Shown here one piece after another: positions 9,429 to 17,946 of a stretch of DNA of 64,000 nt. Source of the stretch: Desulfomicrobium apsheronum (GTDB lineage: Bacteria > Desulfobacterota > Desulfovibrionia > Desulfovibrionales > Desulfomicrobiaceae); contig NZ_FORX01000001.1 of assembly GCF_900114115.1 (NCBI RefSeq), forward strand, positions 62,001 through 126,000, read 5' to 3'. Made by a program: the position numbers and the translations under genes. The notes under the pieces were generated by a model. It was given only the letters and a program-made list of their open reading frames with translations. It had not been told where the DNA came from and did not search any database. The number at the start of each line of letters is the position of its first letter. The stretch's first letter is position 1.

Positions 9429-10612
9429 GTTTCGTCCCCGGATTTCTCGGCTTCGTCGTGTTTGTGCTCATGGGCGCTGATTTGCTTCAGGAGCGCCTTG
9501 GCTTTTTCAAAATCAGGATCATTGCCCAGGGCGTGGGCCAAAAGCGACTTGGCCTTGCCGTATTGTTTTCTGTTCACATAGGCCACGGCGGCGTTGAAGA
9601 GAATCTTGGGATTGTCGGGTTCCTTGGACAGCGCCGCGCGGTAGATTTCTATTGCCCGGGCCAGTTCACCCTTGCGCCGGTAGGCCACGGCCATGTTGTT
9701 CAGAGTGTCGCAGGTCAGGGATGAGAAAATATACGAACCGAAATCGCGCTGCACTTCATCGACCATGTCCAGATCGACATAGGCGTTCCAGATGTCCTGC
9801 TTGATCTGATCGTTCTTGCGATCGATGTTGAGTGCCGTCATGAAACTATTCCGGGCCGCGTGCAGATCTTCCCTGTGCAAGTTTATGGAGCCGCGCAGAA
9901 TGTAATATTCGGTGTTGTTGGGGCTGATGGAGACAGCCTTGTCCACGGCGGCCAAAGCCTGATCGGGTTTTCCCTGCCAGCACTGGATCTTGGCCATGGT
10001 TTCCCAGCCTCTGGCGAAAAGCGGATTCGCGGCCAGAATTTCGCAAAGCATTTCCTCGGCCTTGGGAAAATCAGAAAATTCCATCATCACCCGCACATGC
10101 GCAAGCCGTATTCTCTGCATCTGGGAAGGATAGAGCAGTTCAAAGCGGCGCAAAAGATCGAGGGCCTTGGCCTGTTCCTTTGCCGCGCACAAATTCTGGA
10201 TCTCAATCTTAAGCAGTTCAAAATCCTGTTCGAAGCCGCCATCGAAAACCGTGTTCAAGGCCTCGGACAAAGCCTTGATAGTCACGGGTTTGACCAGATA
10301 GGCCGAAGCGCCACCGTCCGAGGCCAGGGCCACGTCCTCCACCTCGGATTTGGAAGTCAGAAATATGAAGGGTATGTATGGAGTTTCCGGTCGTGAACGC
10401 ACAGCGCGCAACAGGTTCAGACCGTTCATCTTCGGCATGTTCCAGTCGGAAATGATCAGGCCGGGAACGCCTTCCTTGATTTTTCCAAGAGCCTCCTCCC
10501 CGTTCTCCGCCTCCAGAAAATGAGTGAACCCAAGGGCACGCAAAAGATTCAAGACCGTCTCCCTGGCAGACAGGATATCTTCAACCACCATCACGGTGAT
10601 ATTTTTGTCCAT
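9425..10612 (-). CDS. Response regulator receiver domain fused to TPR repeats
   Basis: The 395-residue protein starts with a CheY-like receiver (residues 5-125) with phosphoacceptor D56 in LIISDWNMPKMNG, a switch region IFLTSKSE and the conserved Lys in YLVKPVT. After a helical linker come several tetratricopeptide repeats (about 190-390), for example WETMAKIQCWQGKPDQALAAVDKA. The C terminus is charged and His/Glu rich. There is no DNA-binding domain, so output is probably by protein contact. The start at 10612 (MDKNITV) has GAGGA 8 bases upstream and sits one base after the kinase stop; a longer in-frame start at 10672 lies inside the kinase gene. The histidine kinase directly upstream is the likely partner. 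Confidence 0.88.
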   Translation of the reverse strand: MDKNITVMVVEDILSARETVLNLLRALGFTHFLEAENGEEALGKIKEGVPGLIISDWNMPKMNGLNLLRAVRSRPETPYIPFIFLTSKSEVEDVALASDGGASAYLVKPVTIKALSEALNTVFDGGFEQDFELLKIEIQNLCAAKEQAKALDLLRRFELLYPSQMQRIRLAHVRVMMEFSDFPKAEEMLCEILAANPLFARGWETMAKIQCWQGKPDQALAAVDKAVSISPNNTEYYILRGSINLHREDLHAARNSFMTALNIDRKNDQIKQDIWNAYVDLDMVDEVQRDFGSYIFSSLTCDTLNNMAVAYRRKGELARAIEIYRAALSKEPDNPKILFNAAVAYVNRKQYGKAKSLLAHALGNDPDFEKAKALLKQISAHEHKHDEAEKSGDET

Positions 10613-10613
10613 C

Positions 10614-11903
10614 TCAAGTTTCCTCGGGGATGAAAAGAATGACGCAAAATCTGCTGCCATGCGGAGTGACATCCTCCACCCAGATCTTGCCTTGAAACAT
10701 GTTCACTATCTTGCGACAGATGAAAAGTCCGATACCGGTTCCCTTTATCCCGCTTTCAACTGATTTTTCCGTGCGTACGAACTTGTCGAAAATGGATTCC
10801 TTGTAGCGATCCTCGATCCCCTCGCCATCATCCTCGACCCAGAACTTGAGCACCGTATGCGTGGGATCCGCTGTTCTGCGCGATTCCCAGGTGCCCATCC
10901 CCACCCTGATCCGCCCATTCACGGGCGTATACTTTATGGCGTTTGAAATCAGGTTCTGAACCAGATGTCCAAGCAGCATGGGATCGCCCAGAACCTGAAC
11001 ATCAAGCTCGCACCGGTTTTCGATGGTCATGTTCTTTTCACGGGCCAAGGGCATGAGAGCTTCGACCTGCTCATGCACCAGGGGCAGAAAAGAGACCGGG
11101 CAGGGGATGACTCCACGCTCCTGACATTCATCGACACGCGCTATGTGCAGGAATTCGTCGATCATTTCCAGAAGCTTGTTCGCTCCCTTGAAGGCCGTCT
11201 CGATGATCGGTTTCTGGGATTCGCTGGGCCCGAGATACGACAACAGATCCATGTTGGAGATGACGGCCGAAAGGGGGCTTTTAAAATCGTGAACCACCAT
11301 CTGCACCAGTTCGGAGCGCTCGGTGGAGGCGATGATCAGCTCTTTTTGCTTGATCTCAAGCTCCTGCGCCAATTCCTGATACCGCTCCTTTTCCGCCTCC
11401 AGCCTTTCAAACATGCCAAGGCTCTCGATCAGGGGAGTGATCCAGCCCGCGTATTCGAGGAGGGCGGACAAATCGGACTTGGTGAAGGGCCCCCCGCCTT
11501 CCTTGTCGGAAACGTTTATGACCCCGATGACCCGTTCCTGATCGGAGAGCAGGGGCACGGAAATGAGCGACTTGGTCTTGTAGTTGCCGTTACGGCAGCA
11601 AAAACGGGAATCGGTTTCAATATCCTCGATCAGAAGAGGCACCTTGTGCGTGCAGACATACCCGGAGATGCTTTCCGGAGAGAGAGGCTGAGTCAGCCCC
11701 ACTATCTCCTTTCTGCTGGCGGCCACTACTTTCAGTTCCAGCTTGTCCTCGTCGAACAGCATGACCGAGGCGTTGCGGCTTTTGATCCGTGTCTGGATGA
11801 GCATGCCGCCGCAATGCAGTTTTTCGGCCGCGTTCATGGCCCTGCTGGCCAGAATGGCCATCATGCTGCGCAGAAACTGCTCTATCCCGTTAGACTGCTC
11901 CAT
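10614..11903 (-). CDS. GAF-domain sensor histidine kinase
   Basis: The 429-residue soluble kinase has no membrane segment. A GAF domain covers about residues 25-165, followed by a short coiled coil (165-195). The HisKA dimerisation domain has phosphoacceptor H205 in VVHDFKSPLSA, and an HATPase domain follows with N box LVQNLISNAIKYTP, G1 DDGEGI and G2 GTGIGLFI. A CC pair in the GAF domain (FCCRNGNYKT) could bind a redox or metal ligand, but that is speculation. It sits 12 bases after nrdJ and is followed at once by the receiver-TPR gene, so it probably phosphorylates that protein. Confidence 0.9.
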   Translation of the reverse strand: MEQSNGIEQFLRSMMAILASRAMNAAEKLHCGGMLIQTRIKSRNASVMLFDEDKLELKVVAASRKEIVGLTQPLSPESISGYVCTHKVPLLIEDIETDSRFCCRNGNYKTKSLISVPLLSDQERVIGVINVSDKEGGGPFTKSDLSALLEYAGWITPLIESLGMFERLEAEKERYQELAQELEIKQKELIIASTERSELVQMVVHDFKSPLSAVISNMDLLSYLGPSESQKPIIETAFKGANKLLEMIDEFLHIARVDECQERGVIPCPVSFLPLVHEQVEALMPLAREKNMTIENRCELDVQVLGDPMLLGHLVQNLISNAIKYTPVNGRIRVGMGTWESRRTADPTHTVLKFWVEDDGEGIEDRYKESIFDKFVRTEKSVESGIKGTGIGLFICRKIVNMFQGKIWVEDVTPHGSRFCVILFIPEET

Positions 11904-11915
11904 GATCCTGTCCGA

Positions 11916-14150
11916 TCAGCCGCACTTGGTGAAGCCGCAGGACGGACAGACAAAACACCCTTCCTGAAAGACCAGCTCCGTGGTGCATTCCGGGCATTCG
12001 GTCTTGGACAGGGATTTGTAGGAACTGCTTGATGTCGTCCCCTGCAAATACTTGTTTTCAAGCACCCAGGACACGGCGTCGGGAATGGAGAGAAGCATGC
12101 CCTTTTTCTGAAAAACCGGGTGCTCTCCGCCGATCCCCTTGAGCTGCTTGACTATTTCACGAACATGCACCCCGGAACGCAGCGCCAGGGAAACCAGTCG
12201 TCCAATGGCTTCGGCCTTGGCCGTGATGGATCTGCCCGACCGGCCGATGGTGGTGAAAACCTCGAAAGGCTTGCCGTTGACCTCGTTGACCGTCAGATAA
12301 AGATCGCCAAGGCCGGTGCGCACCTTCTGCGTGAAACCGTAGACGATGTCGGGCCGGTCCATGGGACGGCAATTGTCATCGCCCTTTTCATCCTTCTGAC
12401 CCTCTCCGGTGCACAGGACCTGCACGCTCTTGCAGCCGTCGCGGTAGACCGTGACGCCTTTGCAGCCCTCTTCGTAGGCCATCCAGTAGATCTTGTAGAT
12501 GTCTTCCTGGGTGGCCGAATTGGGCAGGTTGACCGTCTTGGATACGGCATTGTCGGTATGCTTCTGGAAAGCCGCCTGCATCTTGAGGTGCCACTGCGGA
12601 TCGATGTCCATGGAAGTGACATAGACGCTGCGCAGTTCTTCGGGAAGAAATTCCATGTTTCGGACCGAACCCTTTTCGATCACCTCGGCCATGAGCTTTT
12701 CGGAATAACAGCCCTGATCGTGCAAGGCCTTGACAAAGAAGCTGTTGGCCTCGGTCAGCTTTTCGCCGTCCATGACTTGGCGCACGAAGCACAGGGCAAA
12801 AAGAGGCTCCACCCCGGACGAACATCCGGCGATGATGGACAGGGTGCCCGTGGGGGCGATGGTCGTGGTCGTGGCGTGGCGATAGGGCCCCAGATTCTGT
12901 TCCTTGTAGATGGAGGTCTCGTAGGACGGAAAGGGTCCGCGCTCCATGGCGAGTTTCTTCGACGCCGACCTTGATTCCTTCTGGATGAAATCCATCATCT
13001 GCTCGGCGAGCACGATGGCCCGGCGGCTGTCGTAGGGCAGGCCAAGCTGGTAGAGAAGATCGGCCCAGCCCATGACGCCAAGTCCGATCTTCCTGTTCTT
13101 GCGCACAGTCTCCGTGATGCGTTCCAGCGGATATTCCGAAGCGTCGATGACGTTGTCCAGAAAGCGAACGCTGAGTTGCACCACTTCACGCAACCTGTCC
13201 CAGTCGACCTCGATCCCGCCGTCCTTTTCGAGCACGAACCGGGCCAGATTGATGGAGCCGAGGTTGCAGGCTTCGTAAGGCAGCAAGGGCTGTTCGCCGC
13301 ACGGATTGGTGCTCTCGATCTCGCCCTGGTCGGGGTTGGGATTGTCGCGGTTGATGCGGTCGATGAAGATGATCCCCGGATCTCCGCTCTCCCAGGCCTT
13401 GCGCACCAGAAGCTCGAAGACCTCGCGTGCCTTCAGCGTTTCGATGACCTCCTGCGACTGCGGGGCGATAAGGGGATATTCCTCATCGTGTTCCACGGCC
13501 TGCATGAATTTTTCGGTCAACGCCACGGACAGGTTGAAATTGTTGAGGTCTCCCTCGCGTTCCTTGGCTCGGATGAATTCCAGGATATCGGGATGGTCGA
13601 CGCGCAGGATGCCCATGTTGGCCCCGCGTCTGGTTCCGCCTTGTTTGACCTGCTCGGTCGCGGTGTTGAAAATCTTGAGAAAGGAGATGGGCCCGGAAGC
13701 GACGCCGCCGGTTGAACCGACCCGGCTGTCCTTGGGGCGCAGGCGAGTGAAGGAAAATCCCGTTCCTCCGCCGGACTTGTGGATCAGCGCCGCGTGCTTC
13801 ACCGCATCGAAAATTTCGTCCATGGAGTCGCCGACAGGCAGAACGAAGCAAGCCGCCAGCTGTCCCAATTCCGTACCGGCGTTCATGAGCGTCGGGGAAT
13901 TGGGCAGAAAATCGTACTGCGTCATCAACGTATAGAATGTGCGGGCCAGATCCTTGGTCTTGAACGGCGAAGAGGGGTAGTTCTTTTCCATGGATGCTAT
14001 GCTTGCCGCCACCCTCCAGAACATTTCCTTGGCGGTCTCGATGGGCGTCCCATCCAGTCCCTTTCGCTGATAACGTTTTTTCAACACCAACTCGGCGTTG
14101 GAATTGAGATTCACGTCGGGCAGATCAGCCGGCATTTTCATAACGTCCAT
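11916..14150 (-). CDS. nrdJ: Adenosylcobalamin-dependent (class II) ribonucleoside-diphosphate reductase
   Basis: The 744-residue enzyme reduces ribonucleotides to deoxyribonucleotides with a B12-generated radical, independent of oxygen. Typical motifs are NSPTLMNAG, the substrate-site stretch SGGGTGFSFTRLRP, KQGGTRRGANMG, and PCGEQPLLPYEACNLGSINL around the active-site Cys. The C terminus has a CPEC...CPSC zinc ribbon of the NrdJ type. No ATP-cone is obvious at the N terminus. GAGGT lies 5 bases before the ATG. The long upstream region shows no recognisable cobalamin riboswitch. The cobamide salvage genes cbiR and cobU lie 7 kb away and would supply its cofactor. Confidence 0.95.
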   Translation of the reverse strand: MDVMKMPADLPDVNLNSNAELVLKKRYQRKGLDGTPIETAKEMFWRVAASIASMEKNYPSSPFKTKDLARTFYTLMTQYDFLPNSPTLMNAGTELGQLAACFVLPVGDSMDEIFDAVKHAALIHKSGGGTGFSFTRLRPKDSRVGSTGGVASGPISFLKIFNTATEQVKQGGTRRGANMGILRVDHPDILEFIRAKEREGDLNNFNLSVALTEKFMQAVEHDEEYPLIAPQSQEVIETLKAREVFELLVRKAWESGDPGIIFIDRINRDNPNPDQGEIESTNPCGEQPLLPYEACNLGSINLARFVLEKDGGIEVDWDRLREVVQLSVRFLDNVIDASEYPLERITETVRKNRKIGLGVMGWADLLYQLGLPYDSRRAIVLAEQMMDFIQKESRSASKKLAMERGPFPSYETSIYKEQNLGPYRHATTTTIAPTGTLSIIAGCSSGVEPLFALCFVRQVMDGEKLTEANSFFVKALHDQGCYSEKLMAEVIEKGSVRNMEFLPEELRSVYVTSMDIDPQWHLKMQAAFQKHTDNAVSKTVNLPNSATQEDIYKIYWMAYEEGCKGVTVYRDGCKSVQVLCTGEGQKDEKGDDNCRPMDRPDIVYGFTQKVRTGLGDLYLTVNEVNGKPFEVFTTIGRSGRSITAKAEAIGRLVSLALRSGVHVREIVKQLKGIGGEHPVFQKKGMLLSIPDAVSWVLENKYLQGTTSSSSYKSLSKTECPECTTELVFQEGCFVCPSCGFTKCG

Positions 14151-14521
14151 GGATACCTCACTTTCCTTGAAATTATTGTATAGCTATCGAAAATAATTGA
14201 TTCTTCTTGATCGGTTTTTCTCTGTACTGGAGAAGGGCCCAGACTTCAATCGTGAGAAAAAGAGTTCAATCTTCAAGGTCTTTCAGGCCTCTTAAATAAA
14301 GAAAAGATTAGGTTATTGGGATTATTAGTGGGCACATTATGTGCGTTTCTTTATTAAGATACTGAAATATTTATGACTTAATAGTTTGGTAATTTTCAGG
14401 TTGATTGTTTTTCAGGTTGCCTGATTTGGGCTTCCTGAAAAACAAGGAACATGGGGACATGTTTGGAACAAAGTTTTCACCAGGTGTTCCTTTGTTTATC
14501 AACAATCTGATTTATATACAT
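14151..14521 (+). other. AT-rich intergenic region with nested inverted repeats, upstream of nrdJ
   Basis: No gene was found in these 371 bases between rmlA and nrdJ (both minus strand). Visible structures are a 13-bp palindrome GCACATTATGTGC (14332-14344), and an 11-bp perfect inverted repeat TGTTTTTCAGG/CCTGAAAAACA (14406-14416 and 14434-14444). A near-perfect repeat AAACAAGGAACA/TGTTCCTTTGTTT lies at about 14440-14502. On the minus strand its last arm runs into TTTTT, so it could end rmlA transcription. TTTTCAGGTTG also occurs twice directly (14393 and 14409). The nrdJ promoter must lie here, but I cannot place it with confidence. Confidence 0.5.
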
Positions 14522-15394
14522 TTAAATAGACTCATCCGCGATTTCGTCGAGATATTTTCCGTACTCGTTTTTTTTGAATCGTGCGGCCAGCAGTTTGAGC
14601 TGGTCTGCATCAATGAACCCTTTTGAAAAGGCGATTTCCTCGATGCAGGCGATCTTGAACCCCTGCCTGTCCTGGATGGCCTGAACAAAACTGCCCGCCT
14701 GTTGCAGGGATTCGTGGGTTCCGGCGTCGAGCCAGGCATATCCCCGGCCGAGCAATTCGACCTTGAGGCTGCCGCGACGCAGGTACTCGCGATTGACATC
14801 GGTGATCTCAAGTTCCCCGCGTGGGGAGGGGCGCAGGTTTTTCGAGATTTCGACGACTTCGTTGTCATAGAAATAAATGCCCGGAACAACGTATTTCGAC
14901 TTAGGTTTTTGCGGTTTTTCCTCGATGCTGATCACCTCGCCCGAGGCGTTGAACTCGACGACCCCATAGCGTTGCGGGTCCTTGACCGGATAGCCGAAGA
15001 CGATGCCGCCTTTGTCGAGCCTGGCGCAGCTGTTCAGAACCTTGGACAGGCCTTCGCCGTAGATGATGTTGTCGCCCAGGACGAGGCAGACGCTGTCCGT
15101 ACCGATGAAGTCCGCGCCGAGGATGAAGGCCTGGGCCAATCCGTCGGGCGAGGGCTGCACGATATAGGAGAACTTGAGGCCAAGTTCACTGCCGTCTCCG
15201 AGCACGTCCTTGAAGCGCGGCAGATCCTGAGGGGTGGAGATGATGAGAATGTCCCGTATCCCTGCCAGCATGAGAATGGAGAGGGGATAGTAGATGAGGG
15301 GCTTGTCATAAACGGGGAGAAGCTGCTTGCTGGTGCCGAGAGTCAGGGGATAGAGGCGTGTTCCCGAGCCTCCGGCCAGAATGATTCCTTTCAT
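14522..15394 (-). CDS. rmlA: Glucose-1-phosphate thymidylyltransferase
   Basis: The 290-residue enzyme makes dTDP-glucose from glucose-1-phosphate and dTTP, the first step of dTDP-rhamnose synthesis. It has the nucleotidyltransferase signature [11 protein letters not shown] at residues 8-18 followed by [27 protein letters not shown] and EKP motifs and a [10 protein letters not shown] region are typical of RmlA/RfbA, and the length is standard. rmlB, rmlC and rmlD are not beside it, so the pathway genes are split. The ORF ends in AT-rich repeat DNA that may hold its terminator. Confidence 0.93.
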   Translation of the reverse strand: MKGIILAGGSGTRLYPLTLGTSKQLLPVYDKPLIYYPLSILMLAGIRDILIISTPQDLPRFKDVLGDGSELGLKFSYIVQPSPDGLAQAFILGADFIGTDSVCLVLGDNIIYGEGLSKVLNSCARLDKGGIVFGYPVKDPQRYGVVEFNASGEVISIEEKPQKPKSKYVVPGIYFYDNEVVEISKNLRPSPRGELEITDVNREYLRRGSLKVELLGRGYAWLDAGTHESLQQAGSFVQAIQDRQGFKIACIEEIAFSKGFIDADQLKLLAARFKKNEYGKYLDEIADESI

Positions 15395-15551
15395 GGGATT
15401 GATCCTTTTGATGCTGTTTCAAGACAACAAAGCACTACTCCAGACCCACTTCACGGACAAGTGTCGACTGATTGCGGTAATGACAACCGCGTCGGGCTTT
15501 GGTAGGCAAAACAGGTCAATACAAAAATAATTCGAAGCACAAGGGGCCTGC

Positions 15552-16307
15552 ATGCACGTTACCTGGAAGGATGCCTATACCGCCGGTACGGTGATCATTG
15601 GTCAGGGGCTGGATCATCCGCTGATTCACGGCTGGTTCGATGCTGATGCGGAACTGCGGGCCGGAGACATTGTTCACGATCCAAACTGTTCCGTGCAGCT
15701 TGAAAACCGGATTCGGCTCTGCCGGGAAGATGGACTCTTCATGCCCGCCTGGGTTGCACGAAAGGAAAAGGGCGTGTTCGTACCGGGAGAATTTTCATGC
15801 ACGCGGTCCCGACGGGGTTTTTCCCTGGCCTGGATCACCCTGAGCGACAAGGGTTCCCGGGGCGAGCGCGTCGATGCCAGCGGCCCGGCCATTCGCGACG
15901 CGGCCATGGAAGCCATGGAGATAGGACTTGCCCGGGGAATGATCATTCCCGACGAGCCTGAAATCCTGAAAGCAGCCCTTGTGGACTGTTGCCTCTTCCA
16001 GGGCTTCGATCTTGTCTTCACCACCGGCGGAACCGGAGTCGGCCCCCGCGACATCACCCCCGAAGTGACCCTGCCCCTTTTGGACAAGCGCCTGCCCGGG
16101 TTTGAACGCGCCATGACCCAAACCTCCCTCGCCAAAACCCCGCATGCCATGATTTCCCGCGCCGTGGCCGGAGTCATGGGCCTCTCCCTGATTGTGAATC
16201 TGCCCGGAAGCCCCAAGGCCGTGCGCGAAAATCTGCACGCCATTTTGCCCGCGCTCAAGCATGCGGTGGAAAAACTACAGGGAGATCCTAGGGATTGTGG
16301 ACAATAA
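15552..16307 (+). CDS. MogA/MoaB-like molybdopterin-binding protein with N-terminal extension
   Basis: The C-terminal 160 residues (from about 92, SLAWITLSDKGSRGER) match MogA/MoaB, which adenylylate molybdopterin before metal insertion. TTGGTGVGPRDITPE at 157-171 and LPGSPKAVRENL are diagnostic. The first 90 residues are extra: MHVTWKDAYTAGTVII suggests a small beta domain with alternating charged residues, possibly MOSC-like, but I do not recognise it. Molybdenum or tungsten cofactor is needed by formate dehydrogenases in sulfate reducers. Its 3' end overlaps the next gene by up to 47 bases. Confidence 0.82.
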   Translation: MHVTWKDAYTAGTVIIGQGLDHPLIHGWFDADAELRAGDIVHDPNCSVQLENRIRLCREDGLFMPAWVARKEKGVFVPGEFSCTRSRRGFSLAWITLSDKGSRGERVDASGPAIRDAAMEAMEIGLARGMIIPDEPEILKAALVDCCLFQGFDLVFTTGGTGVGPRDITPEVTLPLLDKRLPGFERAMTQTSLAKTPHAMISRAVAGVMGLSLIVNLPGSPKAVRENLHAILPALKHAVEKLQGDPRDCGQ

Positions 16308-17946
16308 CCCTGAACTGAAACCTTCTGACGAATTCAAAAATTTCTACATAAAATTCTCCGTGATCCGTCTCGGGATCATGGTCTTTCTTTTGTTTTTGGC
16401 CTTGGCCGAGATCGTCAATATCTCGGATAGAGGCATGAGACTGGAAGTAAATCGAGATTTTCAGTATATTCTCTTTTTTATCAGCGGTTTTTCATTAAGT
16501 ATCATATATCTGCTGGCAACAAAGAGATTCATTGGTTCTTTTCTGTTATTCAGGATTCAACTTTTCGCAGACATTTTTTTAACGACTTGGTGGGTTGTAT
16601 TAACTGGTGGATCATTTAGCGCATTTGTTTTTCTTTATATATTATGTCTTTTTTTCTATGGACGGATAATCGGTTTTAAAACCATAATAATATCCTCATT
16701 TCTCGTCTGGATTCTTCTTTTCATCATCTCCTGTTTTCAATTCTACTTTCCACACTATTGGGCTCAGACTCACATTCGCGGTTCCGACCTTGCCTATAAC
16801 TACAGCTTGTTGACGCTGGCGCTCATTCTGGTCAGTTCTTTGGTCAAATTGAGCCGCACGGCGGAGAATCGGCTTTTATACAGGATCATCGAGCAGGAAG
16901 AAGCCCTGCGCAAAGCCGAGGAGATAAAATACCGCGTTTTCGACTGGATCGATGCAGGACTTCTGGTCTTGAATGATAAAGGCAGAATCACGACCGTGAA
17001 TCAACGCACCCTGAACTGGCTTCCCGGACACGATCGCAATGAGATGATCGGCACCAGATTCGATGTCTATTTCCCGGAATTTCTTCCCTTCTGGAATGAT
17101 CGTGAACTTGCCTGTCTGCGTCGGAACATGGTCATAAGCAATGAACGTGGACTGGTTTTCGGGTTCAAGATCACCGAATTGCCCGAGAATCAGGGCTGGA
17201 TGATTCTTTTTTCCGACATTACCGAAGTGCAAAGGCTCGAACGGCAGGTCAAGGAAATGGAGAAGCTGGCCAGCGTCGGCGAACTTGCAGCTGGCCTTGC
17301 CCATGAAATGAAGAATCCGCTGGCCGGGATCAAGACCAGTCTTCAGCTTCTTCTCTCGGATGATCTGGAAAAGGAATTTTCCGACAGGCTCTCACGGGTC
17401 ATACTGCGAGATATCGACCGGCTTGATTTTCTACTCAAGGATTTTCTGATCTTTGCCCGCCCCAAGGCGCCCGAGCCGGAAGCCCTTGATCTGGCAAGGG
17501 AGCTGGAGCATGTACTCATGCCCCTTCGCCTGCAATACCCTGGAATTGCCATCGACATCGAGGTCGGGGACGAGCCGTTTTATTTTGATCGCAACCAGCT
17601 GCATCAGATCCTCATAAATCTTTTGGTCAATGCCTTGCAGGCTCTTGAAAATACGGAAGATCCGAAGATCAGCATCCGTGAGACGCACGGGCAGGACAGC
17701 AGAACCCTGATCATCGTCGACAATGGTCCGGGGCTGGCGCCGAATATGCTGGACAAGTGTTTCGATCCTTTCGTGACCAGCAAGGCCGTGGGTTCGGGGC
17801 TAGGCCTGGCCATCGCCCGCAGGCTCGCGGCTCAGAATGGAACATTCATTGATCTCGTCAATATTCCCTCTGGAGGAACCCGGGCCGTGCTGGTTCAGGA
17901 CCTCTCCTTTTTCCGGACCCAAAAGGATCCCCAGGATACAACGTGA
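16261..17946 (+). CDS. Membrane-bound PAS sensor histidine kinase (PilS/NtrY-like layout)
   Basis: The protein is up to 561 residues. Five or six hydrophobic segments lie between residues 31 and 205 without a large periplasmic loop. A PAS domain follows (about 225-340; DWIDAGLLVLNDKGRITTVN), then HisKA with H348 in GLAHEMKNPLAG and an HATPase domain (NLLVNALQAL, DNGPG, GSGLGLAIA). The layout recalls NtrB/PilS kinases that act on sigma54-type regulators, but no response regulator is adjacent. The ATG at 16261 lies inside the preceding gene; a GTG at 16297 with GGGAG 12 bases upstream is an alternative start. The membrane part (about 16.44-16.76 kb) is clearly more AT-rich than its surroundings. 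Confidence 0.88.
   Translation: MRWKNYREILGIVDNNPELKPSDEFKNFYIKFSVIRLGIMVFLLFLALAEIVNISDRGMRLEVNRDFQYILFFISGFSLSIIYLLATKRFIGSFLLFRIQLFADIFLTTWWVVLTGGSFSAFVFLYILCLFFYGRIIGFKTIIISSFLVWILLFIISCFQFYFPHYWAQTHIRGSDLAYNYSLLTLALILVSSLVKLSRTAENRLLYRIIEQEEALRKAEEIKYRVFDWIDAGLLVLNDKGRITTVNQRTLNWLPGHDRNEMIGTRFDVYFPEFLPFWNDRELACLRRNMVISNERGLVFGFKITELPENQGWMILFSDITEVQRLERQVKEMEKLASVGELAAGLAHEMKNPLAGIKTSLQLLLSDDLEKEFSDRLSRVILRDIDRLDFLLKDFLIFARPKAPEPEALDLARELEHVLMPLRLQYPGIAIDIEVGDEPFYFDRNQLHQILINLLVNALQALENTEDPKISIRETHGQDSRTLIIVDNGPGLAPNMLDKCFDPFVTSKAVGSGLGLAIARRLAAQNGTFIDLVNIPSGGTRAVLVQDLSFFRTQKDPQDTT

Noticed and set aside
14151..14521. Cobalamin riboswitch before nrdJ
   Set aside because: I do not see the conserved B12-box or the expected core; only repeats are visible.
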